Positions 13,201 to 23,807 of a stretch of 58,609 bases of DNA are shown here, one piece after another. The stretch is taken from assembly GCA_051655145.1 (NCBI GenBank), contig JBOFZK010000055.1, forward strand, positions 1 through 58,609, written 5' to 3'. Made by a program: the position numbers and the translations under genes. This DNA comes from UBA710 sp051655145 (GTDB taxonomy: Bacteria > Bacillota_I > Bacilli_A > Mycoplasmatales > Metamycoplasmataceae). A model generated the notes under the pieces. It was not told the DNA's origin, searched no databases, and saw only the letters and a list, made by a program, of their open reading frames with translations. Each line of letters begins with the position of its first letter. The stretch's first letter is position 1.

Positions 13201-14454
13201 ATGAAAAAGCCAAAAGGAACGAAAGATATTTTAGGAAAAGAAATACTTATTTACAATCATATTTTTAAAACATTTTCTTTTTTAGCTCTAGCTTACAACT
13301 TTAAACAAATAATAACTCCAACATTTGAAGAAGCCGCTTTATTTAAAAAAGAAATAGGTAAAGAAGCCGAAGTTATCAAAAAAGAACTTTATGAATTCAA
13401 AGATAAAGCAAATAGATTAATCGCTTTAAAACCTGAAGGAACAGCTTCTGTTGCAAGAGCATATTTAGAAGAAAAACTTTATGCCGCTAAAAATAATCAA
13501 AAACTTTTCTACATTGATTCAATGTTTAGATATGAAAGCCCTCAAAAAGGAAGATTAAGAGAATTCTTCCAAATAGGAGTAGAAATATTTTCTACAGAAT
13601 TTTTTAACAAAATAGAATTAATTCAATTATCATTATCATTTCTTAGAAAAATTAAAATCTCTGACTTCGTTCTTAAAATTAATTTTATATCTTCACCTGA
13701 AATAAGAAACATTTATAAAAAACAATTAATTAAATATTTCAAAAAAAATATTGAACTTTTAAGTGACCAACAAAAAGAAAAAATAAATACAAACCCATTT
13801 AGAATTCTAGATGAAAAAAACATTAATGAATCACTAATAAAAAATGCTCCTAAAATAAGTGAATTTTATGATGAAAGATCAGAAAAAGAATTTCAAGAAA
13901 TTATTAAAACATTAGATTCATTAGAAATAGAATATCAAATAGATCCCTTTTTAGTAAGAGGATTAGATTATTATACTGACTTTGTTTTTGAATTCGTTTC
14001 CACCTCACCTCACCTAGGAGCGAAAACGACAATAATAGGTGGAGGAGAATATAGTAATCTTTTAAATGATGAAAGACTTTCCGGTGTCGGATTTGCTGTA
14101 GGTGTTGAAAGACTTGTAGAAATAATTAAAACTAATATTAATATTAAAGAAAACCTAATAGATGCTTATTTTATTTTTGAAACCAAAGAAATGTTTTTTG
14201 ATAATTTAGTTTTAATAAATGATTTAAGAAAATTAGGAATAACTGTTGAATTTAATAAAAAAATAAAATCATTTAATAAGCTTTTTCAAGACGCTGTTAA
14301 AGTAAATCCTAAATATCTTATCTTTAAAGAAAAAGATAATTATAATAAAGATGATTGAACCGTTAAAGGTGCTGATTTCAAAAAGATTTTGCCAATTAAA
14401 AATGTGATAAAATTATTAAAATTAGAAAAGAGCCAATACAATGAAACAAATTAG
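13201..14454 (+). CDS. hisS: Histidine--tRNA ligase
   Basis: 417 residues. Class II synthetase that charges tRNA-His. Motif 2 is visible as FRYESPQKGRLREFFQIGVE (about residues 109-128). The HisA signature is LVRGLDYYTDFVFEF and motif 3 is GVGFAVGVERL. KGTKD at the N-terminus is the usual HisRS opening. The ATG at 13201 is chosen because aggagaaa lies 6 bases upstream; the upstream in-frame TTG at 13165 is inside the terminator stem. TGA at 14356 is read as Trp. The end overlaps aspS by 14 bases in a different frame, so the two synthetases are probably translationally coupled; hisS-aspS is a common mycoplasma and Firmicutes pair. Confidence 0.95.
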
Positions 14455-16144
14455 TAACATCGACCTTATTAAAATGGAAGTTGGTACTAATGTTGAATTA
14501 TTTGGTTGAGTTTCTTCAATTAGAAAACTTAGTAATTTAAATTTTGTTCTTTTAAGAGATAGAACTTGTGAAGTTCAATTAGTAATGGAAGATATTAACT
14601 TTACTAAAGAATCTGTTTTAAAAATAAAAGGAAAAATTAATAAAAGAAAAGAAGCTAATCCTAAAATGGAAACTGGTCAAATTGAAATTATAGTTTCTTC
14701 ATATGAAGTTCTTTCATTAGCTAAAGAACTTCCATTTAATTTATCAGATAAAGTAAATGTAAAAGAAGAAATAAGATTAAAGTATAGATATCTTGATCTA
14801 AGAAAAAAAGAAAATTTTGACATCATGCTTTTAAGACACAAACTACTTAAAAATTTTAGAGATTTTTTAGATAAAGAAAATTTTCTTGAAATCGAAACAC
14901 CAATTCTATCTAAATCTACTCCTGAAGGAGCAAGAGATTATTTAGTTCCTACAAGAAATCTTGGAGAATTTTTTGCTCTTCCTCAATCACCCCAAATATA
15001 TAAACAACTTTTAATGTCAGCTGGTATTGAAAAATACTTTCAAATAGCAAAAGTTTTTCGTGATGAAGATTTAAGAAAAGATAGGCAACCTGAATTTACC
15101 CAATTAGATATGGAAATCTCTTTTGCAGAAGAAGAAGAAGACATTTTTCTTTTATGTGAAAAAATGTTTAATTACACTTTTAATAAATTAGGGATTAAAA
15201 TCGAAAACAAATTTCCCAGAATGCAATTTAAAGACGCAATAGAAAAATATGGTTCTGATAAGCCTGATACAAGATATGAATTATTTTTAAATGAAGCTAC
15301 AAAAGATTTTAATAAAGTTGATTTAAATATTTTTAATAAAAAACCATCTATTAAATATTTAGTTTTTAATCAAGAAATTTCTAATTCTCAACTTAAAGCA
15401 ATTGAAGAAGTTGCTAGAAAAAATAAACTAGAAAAATTAATATCTATTAAAGTAAAAGATAAAACTTTTGCTGAAAACGAATTAAATAAAAAAATAAGTC
15501 AACAATTAAAAACAATTATTCAAGAACATAAACTAGATAAAGGAATTATTTTTATAGCAGCTGATGAATATAAAAAAACAACTCAAGCTCTTGGAGCTAT
15601 TAGAGTTCATTTGGCAGAACTTTTTGATTTAGCTGATCCAAACATTTTTAAATTTCTATGAATAGTCGATTTTCCTTTATTTGAAGAAGAAGATGGCGAG
15701 ATTATTGCAATGCACCACCCTTTTACTTCTCCTTCAATTGAAACTGAAAAATATTTAGAAAAAGATCTACTTAAAGTAATTGCTAGAAGTTATGATCTTA
15801 CTTTAAATGGATTTGAACTTTCATCTGGTTCTATAAGAATAAATAATTTCGACCTTCAAAGAAAAATATTTAAAGCACTTAAATTAAGTGATAAACAAAT
15901 TAATGATAAATTTGGTTCTTTTTTAGAAGCTTTCGACTTCGGATTCCCTCCACATGCTGGAACAGCTTTTGGAATAGATCGAATATTAATGATTATTGCA
16001 AATCAAAAATCAATTAGAGATACAATTGCCTTTCCTAAAAATGCTAATGGTTACGATACCATGCTTGATTGCCCTTCATTTATTGAAAATGAAGATTTAA
16101 ATCATCTTGGAATAATAATTAAAGGTAAAAAAGAAAAAAACTAA
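14441..16144 (+). CDS. aspS: Aspartate--tRNA ligase
   Basis: 567 residues. Class II synthetase with an N-terminal OB-fold anticodon-binding domain (about 1-105, including VELFGWVSSIRKLSNLNFV). Catalytic motifs are GARDYLVPTR, LPQSPQIYKQLLM, FRDEDLRKDRQPEFTQLDME (motif 2) and PHAGTAFGIDRILM (motif 3; the usual PHGG is PHAG here). The bacterial insertion domain is present (about 275-400) but short. The start ATG at 14441 lies within the end of hisS. The gene ends just before a hairpin that overlaps the next promoter. TGA is read as Trp at 15659, inside a strongly conserved block. Confidence 0.95.
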
Positions 16145-16157
16145 GGGTTTTATTTTT

Positions 16158-16166
16158 TGATATAAT
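16158..16166 (+). promoter_or_regulatory. Extended -10 promoter of fruA
   Basis: TGA-TATAAT (16158-16166) gives an extended -10. The predicted start is near 16173, inside the left arm of the adjacent hairpin. A cgggga RBS sits at about 16203-16208, before the ATG at 16214. Confidence 0.6.
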
Positions 16167-16167
16167 T

Positions 16168-16194
16168 AAAGAGAATTAATTTAATTTTCTTTTT
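16168..16194 (+). terminator. Hairpin between aspS and fruA
   Basis: aaagagaattaa (16168-16179) pairs with ttaattttcttt (16181-16192) with one G-U pair, followed by TT. It acts as a candidate terminator for aspS read-through and overlaps the fruA start point. The one-base loop means the innermost pairs must open. Confidence 0.5.
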
Positions 16195-16213
16195 AAATTA
16201 TTCGGGGAAAAAT

Positions 16214-18460
16214 ATGGACTTAAAAAATCTTATTTTAGAAATATTTTTTGATAACGAATCAAAAAATAAAAAAGAAGTTTTAACTTTTTTATCAAATAAA
16301 GCCGTTGAATTAAATATTATTTCTAAAAAACATTTATCTAATTTATTAACAGCTTTTGAAAATAGAGAACTAGAATCAACAACGGGATTTGAAGAAGGTT
16401 TTGCTATTCCGCATGCAAGAATAAAAGGAATAATTAAACCAGCTATTATTTTTCTTAAAACAGAAGATATACTTGATTGACAATCAATGGATGATGAACC
16501 AATTAGGTATATTTTTGCTTTATTAATACCTGAAAAAAATGAAAATAATTTACATATTGAATATCTTTCAAAATTAGCAACTTTATTAATGGAACCAGAA
16601 TTTAAATATTATGTAAAAAATGAAAATGATATTGAAGCTCTTAAAAATTTTATTTATGAAAGCATAACTTCTTCTGATGAAAATCAAGTTATAGAAGAAA
16701 ATTATTATGAAAAAAGTTCTGGTACATACCGAATTGTTGGAGTAAGTGCTTGTGCAACAGGAGTTGCTCATACTTATATGGCTAAAGCCTCTTTAGAAGG
16801 AGTTGGGCTAGAAGATTTTTCAATTAAAATTGAAACGCAAGGACAAAAAGGGGCTGAAACTGTTTTAACAGCACAAGATATTGAAGAAGCTGATGCTGTT
16901 GTTATAGCTTCTGATATTTATGTTGAATTAGATCGTTTTGAAGGGAAAAGATTAATTCAAATTAAAACAAATGATGCAATATCTAATCCGGAAAAATGAG
17001 TTAGAAAATCTTTAGAAGGTCCAATTTATAAACCAAGTAATGGTTCTGCACCTAGAAGATCTAGTGAAATTGAGGAATTTAAAAGTAGTAAAATAAATAT
17101 TTTTATGAAACACCTTTTAAGTGGTGTTTCAAGAATGATTCCTTTTATTGTTTTTTCCGGAATTGTTTGAGCGATTATAAATTCAGTAGGTTCAATACCT
17201 GGAGTTACTGAAAATCCAGCTTATGGTATTGTTAAAAAAGTTTCAGAAGTTGGGTTTGTCTTCTTTATAGCTATTATGGGAGGATTCATTGCTGAATCTA
17301 TAGCCGGAAGGGCCGGTCTTGCTGTCGGAATGATGACGACCTTTATTGCTGCCAGTCCCGATTTTTATTTCTGATGAAATACAAGTGGAGTAGGAAGTGG
17401 TATTCCCCAAATAGATAACTTCTTTGGTCCGAATACGACGGTAACTAATGTTGGTTTATCGTTATTTGCAGCAATTATGATGGGATTTGCTAGTGGTTAT
17501 TTAGTTAAATGAGTTAATACATTTAAAACCCATAAATTAGTAACTCCTTTAATGCCAATAATTTTCATTCCAGTTGTTTGTACTTCTGTTATTGCAATGC
17601 CTTTTGTATTCTTATTATCAGGTCCTTTAGGTTTCTTAATGAATGGTCTTGTTTTTGGTTTATCAGAAGCTGCTAAAATAAATGGAGTTAATTTCTTAAT
17701 TGGATTAATTCTTGGAATGATGATCGGATTTGATATGGGTGGTCCTGTAAATAAAATAGCGGGAACCACAGCTACAGCCTTAATTGTAGTTGATCCAAGA
17801 TTAATGGGAGCGGTAGCTGCTGCTATTCCAATTGCTCCATTAGGTTGTGGAATTGCTACTTTATTAGCTAGAAAAGCTTTTAATGATAAAGAAAGAGCCG
17901 AAGGAATTACAGCCTTAGGACTTGGATTTTTTGGAATATCAGAAGGAGCGATTCCTTTTGCTACAAAAAGACCTAAAGAAGTTCTTACAGCTAATTTAAT
18001 TGGTTCAGGAGTAGCTGGTGGACTTGCCTTCTTATTCTTCGTTGGTGGTTATGTAGGATTATGAGGTGGACCAATTACAGCGATTGTAGCAGGAGTTAAA
18101 GCACCAGTTGCTGAATTAAATGCCTTAGGTGTTTCAATTCCAGTTATCTTTGGAGGAGCTGGTGGAGGTGCTGCCTTTGTAGCAATCCTATGATTCTTCT
18201 TAGCTATAATAGCTGCTTCTCTTTTACATGCATTTATCTTTATTACTTTAATGAAAGTATTTAATAATACAAATCCAAATGAAACAAAATTAGATGTATT
18301 TAAAAACATATTTAAAAACATTTTCAAAAAACCAAACAAAAAAAATAAAATGAATCAAAGTAATTTTGAAAGAAAACTATCTAATTACTATAATATGCAA
18401 AGTTATTATGCAAGTAATACTCTAAAAAACTTCTCATTTTTACAGGTAACAAAGAAATAA
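16214..18460 (+). CDS. fruA: PTS fructose-type permease, IIABC fusion
   Basis: 748 residues. It imports and phosphorylates a sugar, by family fructose to fructose-1-phosphate, though mannitol- or mannose-like substrates cannot be excluded. Domain order: IIA (1-~150) with the phospho-His in GFAIPHAR (His67); IIB (~170-265) with the phospho-Cys in GVSACATGVAHTYM (Cys180); IIC membrane domain (~300-700) with FDMGGPVNKIAGTTATA and FGISEGAIPFATKRP. A basic cytoplasmic tail follows. TGA encodes Trp throughout, including two in a row at 17372-17377. No fruK (1-phosphofructokinase) gene lies beside it. The promoter is an extended -10 with a hairpin directly after it. Confidence 0.92.
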
Positions 18461-18476
18461 ATCATTTAATTTGTTG

Positions 18477-18482
18477 TAAAAT
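18477..18482 (+). promoter_or_regulatory. -10-like box just before the ATG at 18491
   Basis: TAAAAT at 18477-18482 with a TG nearby lies 8 bases before the ATG, and no RBS is present. This implies a leaderless message. Confidence 0.35.
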
Positions 18483-18490
18483 TATTAAAA

Positions 18491-18808
18491 ATGAAAAAAA
18501 TCAAATTTAAAACTAAATATAGCATTTCATTTTTAGTTAAAAAAATTATTAAATATTTTATATATCTATCACTAAACATTTTTTTAACTAGTTTATATAT
18601 ATTTCTTTTTATAGCTTTTGAGAATCATTTCTATTTTGGCGAAGAATTTAGTATTTTTATTACCTTCGTTTCCTTTATCCAATTAGGCATTTCAATCCTT
18701 TATATTTTATATAAAGAAACAGGAAATTTATATTTCAGATTATTTTTTTGGCTAGCCATAATTTTCGAAATATTTTTTATTCCTATTTTTTTTATTTTTG
18801 TAATATAA
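18491..18808 (+). CDS. Small three-span membrane protein, unknown
   Basis: 105 residues. A basic N-terminus (MKKIKFKTKYS) is followed by three hydrophobic segments (about 24-48, 55-77, 84-104), and the chain ends at the end of the third. It contains one TGG Trp and no TGA. No family was recognised. It sits between fruA and the ribosomal operon; the promoter of that operon overlaps its last codons. A near-leaderless start is likely. It may be a real gene with a membrane role, but conservation cannot be judged here. Confidence 0.55.
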   Translation: MKKIKFKTKYSISFLVKKIIKYFIYLSLNIFLTSLYIFLFIAFENHFYFGEEFSIFITFVSFIQLGISILYILYKETGNLYFRLFFWLAIIFEIFFIPIFFIFVI

Positions 18809-18809
18809 T
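18804..18809 (+). promoter_or_regulatory. -10 box of the S10 operon promoter
   Basis: TATAAT at 18804-18809 overlaps the stop codon of the upstream gene. It is the best promoter candidate for the operon that follows, with a predicted start near 18816. Confidence 0.5.
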
Positions 18810-18815
18810 AGTATA

Positions 18816-18924
18816 GAAACTTAGACGTTGAAGTATAAGGTTGTTGATACACGGAAATTAGTTGTCAAACCATTATCAAGTTTTTATGCGGAGTCTAGTT
18901 CAGAAGAACAAAAAGGAGACAACA
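18816..18924 (+). promoter_or_regulatory. Structured 5' leader of the S10-spc operon
   Basis: About 110 nt precede rpsJ and are richer in G+C than other intergenic DNA here. aacttagac (18818-18826) can pair with gtctagtt (18893-18900) with one bulge, closing the element. TTGATA (18844-18849) can pair with TATCAA (18874-18879) inside it. The ribosome binding site (aaggag, 18913-18918) lies just outside. In many bacteria the S10 leader is the target of autoregulation by L4; whether that holds here is inference. Confidence 0.45.
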
Positions 18925-19239
18925 TTGGAAAAAATAAATATAAAAGTTAAAGCTTATGAATCTGCACTAGTAGATCATGCAGCTAAAAAAATAGTTGAAA
19001 TTATAAAATCAACTAAAACAGAATTTAGAGGGCCAGTGCCTCTACCTACAAAAAGAGAATTATTTACAATACTACGTTCAGTTCACGTAAATAAAAAATC
19101 TCGTGAGCAATTTGAAAGAAAGACTCATAAAAGACTAATAGTTTTAGAAAATCCATCAAAAGATTTAATCGAAAAACTAAAAAGAGCTGAAATATCAGCA
19201 GGTGTTATTGTAGAAATGACAACAATAAACAATAAATAA
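18925..19239 (+). CDS. rpsJ: 30S ribosomal protein S10
   Basis: 104 residues starting MEKINIKVKAYES. The start is a TTG at 18925, chosen because aaggag ends 6 bases upstream and the protein then begins at the conserved (K)I(R/K)IKLKAY region. In-frame starts further upstream (TTG 18862, ATG 18886) would extend into the structured leader. The conserved GPVPLPT(K) and (S)VHVNKKSREQFE blocks are present. First gene of the operon: S10, L3, L4, L23, L2, S19, L22, S3, L16, L29, S17, L14, L24, L5, S14, S8, L6, L18, S5, L15, secY, adk. Confidence 0.93.
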   Translation: MEKINIKVKAYESALVDHAAKKIVEIIKSTKTEFRGPVPLPTKRELFTILRSVHVNKKSREQFERKTHKRLIVLENPSKDLIEKLKRAEISAGVIVEMTTINNK

Positions 19240-19262
19240 AAAAAATAAATTGAAAGGTAAAG

Positions 19263-20099
19263 ATGAAAGGAATCTTAGGTAAAAAAATTGGAATGACCCA
19301 AATCTTCTTAGATCATGGGCATTCAATTCCAGTTACGATGATCGAAATCGATAAGAATATCGTAACTAAAGTTTTCACAGCAGAAAAAAATGGCTATAAA
19401 GCTCTACAACTTTCTACTATTGAGAAAAAAGAATCTAGATCTAATAAACCAGAAATAGGTCACTTTAAAAAAGCAAACACTACCCCTAAGCGCTTCGTAA
19501 AAGAAATACGTGATATGGAAGGTTATAATATTGGAGATGAAGTTAGTCCTTCAATATTTAAATCAGGAGAACTAGTTGATGTTATCGGTATTTCAAAAGG
19601 AAAAGGATTTGCCGGTTCAATTAAAAGACATAATCAAAAAATAGGACCAAAATCTCATGGTGGAGGTGGAGGATCTAAACCAGTTCGTCAAACCGGATCA
19701 CTTGGAGATATTTCAGGAAATAAAGTTGTTAAAGGAATGACAATGCCAGGACACCTTGGACACCAACAAACAACTATTCAAAATTTAATTGTAGTATCAG
19801 TTAATTTAGAAGAAAATTATATTCTTGTTAAAGGTTCTATTCCAGGTCCTAAAAAAGGTCTTGTTGTTGTTAGACAAGCAATTAAACAACTGCCAAATAG
19901 AGATGAAGTTAAATTAGTTAATTTATATGAAGAACACCAAAAAAATGAGCTTTTAGAACAAGCTAAAAAAGTTGGTGCTGAATTAAATGATGACATGAAC
20001 ATTTCTCAAATGAAAGAAGCAGTTCAAAAAGCTGAAGTTGAAAAAGAAGCGGAAAAAGAAGCAAATAAAAAAGCCGATGAAGAGAAAGGAGATAAATAA
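19263..20099 (+). CDS. rplC: 50S ribosomal protein L3
   Basis: 278 residues. Conserved opening KGILGKKIGMTQIF, central KGKGFAGSIKRH and the loop GSLGDISGNKVVKGMTMPGH that reaches toward the peptidyl-transferase centre. It is clearly longer than the usual ~210 residues. The extra ~60 C-terminal residues are Lys/Glu/Ala-rich (repeated EKEAEKEANKKADEE), predicted to be helical, and an extension seen only on the C-terminal side. The stop TAA shares its last A with the ATG of rplD (TAATG), so translation is probably coupled. Confidence 0.95.
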   Translation: MKGILGKKIGMTQIFLDHGHSIPVTMIEIDKNIVTKVFTAEKNGYKALQLSTIEKKESRSNKPEIGHFKKANTTPKRFVKEIRDMEGYNIGDEVSPSIFKSGELVDVIGISKGKGFAGSIKRHNQKIGPKSHGGGGGSKPVRQTGSLGDISGNKVVKGMTMPGHLGHQQTTIQNLIVVSVNLEENYILVKGSIPGPKKGLVVVRQAIKQLPNRDEVKLVNLYEEHQKNELLEQAKKVGAELNDDMNISQMKEAVQKAEVEKEAEKEANKKADEEKGDK

Positions 20100-20824
20100 T
20101 GACAGATAAAGTTAAATCTACAAAAAAAGATGCCCCTTTAAAAGAAGTTAAAAAACCTTCTCTGAAAATTGGAAAAGCAAAAACTAATAAAGAAGAAAAA
20201 GTTAAGAAAAATATTTCTGCTGAAACTCTTTTTGAAAATAAAGTTAAATTGCCTAAAGAATTATTTGGAATTGAAAAAATTAATAACCAAGCAATTTTTG
20301 ACACAATTTTATTTGAAAGAAATTCTAAAAGACAAGGAACTCATGCCGTTAAAACTAGAGCTACTGTAAGTGGAACTGGGAAAAAACCTTGAAAACAAAA
20401 AGGAACAGGTAGAGCTAGAGCTGGAACTCTAAGATCTCCTGTATTTGTTGGAGGGGGTAGAGCATTTGGACCTCAAGTTGAAAGAAACTACGAAATTAAA
20501 GTTAATAAAAAAGTTAGAAAACTAGCTTATTTATCAGCTTTAACAATGCTTGCAAATGAAAAATTAATTTTAGTTACTGAAAACTTTAAAATGGATAAAC
20601 CAAAAACTAAAGATTTAATTCAACAATTATCAAATTGAAAAGTAGATAATAAAAAACATATTTTATTAGTAACAACTGATGAGAACGTTTTCAAATCAGC
20701 TGCAAATTTAAAAAATATTTATGCCGTTAAACCATTTTCAATAACTGTTGAAGATTTATTATGAACTGATGCATTAGTAATGTCTGAAGAAATTTTAAAA
20801 ATAATGGAAGGGGTGAATAAATAA
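20099..20824 (+). CDS. rplD: 50S ribosomal protein L4
   Basis: 241 residues with TGA read as Trp at 20390 (PWKQKGTGRARAG, the strongly conserved L4 loop), 20636 and 20761. A Lys-rich N-terminal extension of about 45 residues precedes the conserved LFGIEKINNQAIFDTILFE region. L4 also represses S10 operons in some bacteria. The start overlaps the rplC stop by one base, and the stop overlaps the rplW start (TAATG). Confidence 0.95.
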
Positions 20825-21231
20825 TGAATATTAATCATATTATAAAATACCCGTTATTAACTGAAAAAACATATCAACAAATGGGGAAAAATATTTACAC
20901 TTTCGTAGTTGATAAAAAAGCTTCTAAAATCGAAATTAAAAAAGCTGTTCAATTTATCTTTGATGTTAAAGTAGACAGAGTAAACATTATGAATGTTGAT
21001 AAAAAATACAAAAAGCTTGGTAAATATGAAGGATTCAAACCTGGATATAAAAAAGCTATTGTTACTTTAAGTGAAGGAAGTATCAAAATATTACCTGATG
21101 ATAATTTTGACCAACCTGAAGAAAAAGCTACTGAAAAAATTGCTGAAGTAAAAGAAATTTCAAAAGCTGAGAAAAAAGCCGCTGAAAAAATTTCAAAAGT
21201 TAATGAGAAAACTAAGAAAGAGAGTAAATAA
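20824..21231 (+). CDS. rplW: 50S ribosomal protein L23
   Basis: 135 residues against ~95 usual. The core is conserved (IIKYPLLTEKTY, YTFVVDKKASKIEIKKAVQ, VRVNIMN-like KVDRVNIMNVDKK). About 40 extra C-terminal residues are charged and helical (KKAAEKISKVNEKTKKES). L23 lines the exit tunnel mouth and docks the signal recognition particle and trigger factor. The first A of the ATG is the last base of the rplD stop. Confidence 0.94.
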   Translation: MNINHIIKYPLLTEKTYQQMGKNIYTFVVDKKASKIEIKKAVQFIFDVKVDRVNIMNVDKKYKKLGKYEGFKPGYKKAIVTLSEGSIKILPDDNFDQPEEKATEKIAEVKEISKAEKKAAEKISKVNEKTKKESK

Positions 21232-21239
21232 GGATAGTT

Positions 21240-22082
21240 ATGGCGATAAAAGTTAAAAAACCAACTACGAATGGTCAAAGAAATATGACTGTTCTTTATT
21301 ACAAAAAAAATCTTTCAGGTCACAGTCCTGAAAAATCTTTATTAACTACTTTGCAACCACAATCAGGAAGAAATAATCAAGGTAAAATTACAACTAGACA
21401 TAAAGGTAATCGTGTAAAAAGAAAATACCGTTTAGTTGACTTTAAAAGAAACAAAGACAATATTAATGGTATTGTAGCTTCTATTGAATACGATCCAAAC
21501 AGAAGTTCAAATATTTCTTTAATTAATTATGTTGATGGAGAAAAAAGATATATCTTAGCTCCTAAAGGATTAAAAGTTGGAGACGTTGTTGTTTCTGGAG
21601 AAGATGTTGATATTAAAATTGGAAATTCACTTCCATTAGGGAAAATTCCTGAAGGAACTTTTGTTCATAATATTGAATTACAACCAGGTGGTGGAGGAAA
21701 ACTTATCAGATCTGCTGGAACTTCTGCTCAAATTCTTGGTAGAGATGAAAAAGATAAATATGTTATTCTTCGTCTAAAATCTGGAGAAGTTAGAAAATTC
21801 TTATTAAAAGCAAGAGCAACAATTGGTGTTGTTGGTAATGAAGAACATTCATTAGTTAATATTGGTAAAGCTGGAAGAAACAGACACAAAGGTGTTAGAC
21901 CAACAGTTAGAGGGTCAGTTATGAACCCTAACGACCACCCACATGGTGGAGGGGAAGGTAAACAACCTATTGGTCGTAAATCTCCAATGACTCCTTGAGG
22001 TAAAAAAGCTCTTGGTGTTAAAACAAGAGATAATAAAAAAGCATCAAATAAATTAATTATTAGAAGAAGAGGAGATAAATAA
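21240..22082 (+). CDS. rplB: 50S ribosomal protein L2
   Basis: 280 residues. Conserved GRNNQGKITTRHKGN, AIQLQPGGGGKL-like IELQPGGGGKLIRSAGTSA, and the C-terminal VMNPNDHPHGGGEGKQPIGRKSP carrying the conserved His needed for peptidyl-transferase function. TGA at 21996 is read as Trp (TPWGKKALG). An aagga sequence (21230-21234) lies upstream. The stop TAA overlaps the rpsS ATG by one base. Confidence 0.96.
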
Positions 22083-22360
22083 TGGCAAGATCGTTAAAAA
22101 AAGGCCCTTTCGCAGATGACCATTTATTGAAAAAGGTAGAAGATATTAATTCTAAAAAAACTCCTAAAAAACCAATTAAGACTTGATCAAGACGTTCAAC
22201 AATTTTTCCAGATTTTGTTGGAATCACATTCCAAGTTCATAATGGTAAAAAATTTATAGACGTTTACGTAACTGAAGATATGGTTGGACACAAATTAGGT
22301 GAATTTTCTCCAACAAGAACTTATACAGGCCACGGGCAAGATAAAGGTAAGAAAAAATAA
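22082..22360 (+). CDS. rpsS: 30S ribosomal protein S19
   Basis: 92 residues, beginning MARSLKKGPFADDHLLKKV and containing KTWSRRSTIFPDFVG and GHKLGEFSPTRTYTGH, all S19 hallmarks. The Trp in KTWSRR is encoded by TGA, so a standard-code reading would break the gene. It binds the 16S rRNA 3' domain head together with S13. Stop and the rplV start overlap (TAATG). Confidence 0.95.
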
Positions 22361-22698
22361 TGAAAAATCAAGCAAAAGCACAATTAAAATTACAAAGAAT
22401 ATCAGCTAGAAAAGCTCGTTTAGTTGCTGATATTATTAGAAATAAAACAACTTTTGAAGCTCTTTCAATATTAAATAATTCACCAAAAAAAGCTTCAAGA
22501 CTATTTTTAAAACTTCTTAATTCAGCAATCGCGAATGCAATTAATAATCATTCAATGGATTCATCAAAATTATTTTTAGCAGAAGTATTAGTTAATGAAG
22601 GACCAACACTAAAAAGATTTCAACCAAGAGCACAAGGTAGAGCATATCCAATTTTTAAAAGAACTTCACACTTTTTAATAACACTAGAGGAGAAATAA
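22360..22698 (+). CDS. rplV: 50S ribosomal protein L22
   Basis: 112 residues. Conserved RISARKARLVADIIRNKT and the C-terminal GPTLKRFQPRAQGRAYPIFKRTSH hairpin that reaches into the exit tunnel and affects macrolide binding. Usual length. No Trp codons are needed. It is 9 bases upstream of rpsC, whose RBS (aagagg) is in that gap. Confidence 0.96.
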   Translation: MKNQAKAQLKLQRISARKARLVADIIRNKTTFEALSILNNSPKKASRLFLKLLNSAIANAINNHSMDSSKLFLAEVLVNEGPTLKRFQPRAQGRAYPIFKRTSHFLITLEEK

Positions 22699-22707
22699 GA
22701 GGTATTT

Positions 22708-23373
22708 ATGGGACAAAAAGTCAATCCTAATGGATTCCGTTATGGAATTACAAAAAAACAAAATTCAGTTTGGGCTGCAGATAAAAAATTATTTCCAGTA
22801 TATCTAATTGAAGATCAAAAAATTAGAAAATTTTTCGAAGCTTTAAGAAGAGAATACCAAATTGGAAATGTAGAAATCTGAAGAACTCAAGATGGAAAAA
22901 CAAATGTTTCAGTACATACTGCTAAACCTGGAATTGTTCTTGGAAAAGAAGGAAGCAATGTTAAAAAAATGATTAAAGACATTCAAGTTTTCGTTGCTAA
23001 TAAAAATTTAAATTTAAAAATTGATGTTGTAGAAATCGAACACCCTGAATTAAATGCTCAATTAGTTGCTGAAGAAATCGCTATTAAATTAGAAAACAGA
23101 GCTCCTTTTAGAATTGCTCAAAAATTTGCAATTAAAGAAGCTTTAAAATCAGGAGCTAAAGGAATTAAAACTAAAGTTTCAGGACGTTTAAATGGTGTTG
23201 ATATGGCTCGTAGTGAAGGATATCAATATGGAGAAATGAAACTACATACTTTAAGACAAGATGTTGATTATGCAACAGCTACAGCAAGAACAACTTATGG
23301 AGCTATTGGAATCAAAGTTTGAATTTCTTTAGGGGAATTTAGAGATAGACAAAATAAAGGGAGTGAGAAATAA
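22708..23373 (+). CDS. rpsC: 30S ribosomal protein S3
   Basis: 221 residues. MGQKVNPNGFRYGI opening, a KH-type RNA-binding domain with PGIVLGKEGSNVKKM (GxxG-type loop), and the C-terminal NGVDMARSEGYQYGEMKLHTLRQDVDYA-type block. A mix of TGG (22770) and TGA (22879, 23321) Trp codons occurs in one gene. The stop overlaps the rplP ATG by one base. Confidence 0.95.
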
Positions 23374-23807
23374 TGTTACAACCAAAAAGAACAAAACACC
23401 GTAAAACCTTTAGAATACCTCATGATAGAGGAGTTGCTAACAGAGGAAACAAAGTTTCATTTGGTGATTATGGTTTACAAGCTAAAACTTCTGCTTGAAT
23501 AACAGCTCGTCAAATTGAATCAGCTCGTATCGCGATTACAAGAAGAATGGGTCGTGAAGGACAAGTTTTTATTAGAATATTTCCTCATTTATCTTTAACA
23601 TCTAAACCAATTGGGGTTAGAATGGGAAAAGGAAAAGGGAATCCTGAAAAATGAGTTGCTGTAACTAAAGTAAATACCATGATGTTTGAAGTTAATGGAG
23701 TTCCTGATGATGTAGCAAAAGATGCTCTTAAATTAGGAGGATATAAATTACCTGTTAAAACAAAAATTATTTCTAGAAAAGAACAAGAAAGTGAGGGTAA
23801 CAAATAA
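23373..23807 (+). CDS. rplP: 50S ribosomal protein L16
   Basis: 144 residues. MLQPKRTKHRKTFR opening, GNKVSFGDYGLQA, the WITARQIESARIAITRRMGR block (Trp by TGA) and RMGKGKGNPEKWVA (Trp by TGA). L16 shapes the A-site tRNA elbow contact. The stop shares its last base with the rpmC ATG. Confidence 0.95.

Noticed and set aside
18862..18924. N-terminal extension of S10 from upstream TTG/ATG codons
   Set aside because: The extension has no family similarity and covers the structured leader and the RBS; the TTG at 18925 fits length and spacing.
20169..20369. Lys/Leu-rich frame inside rplD
   Set aside because: An out-of-frame shadow of the L4 N-terminus.
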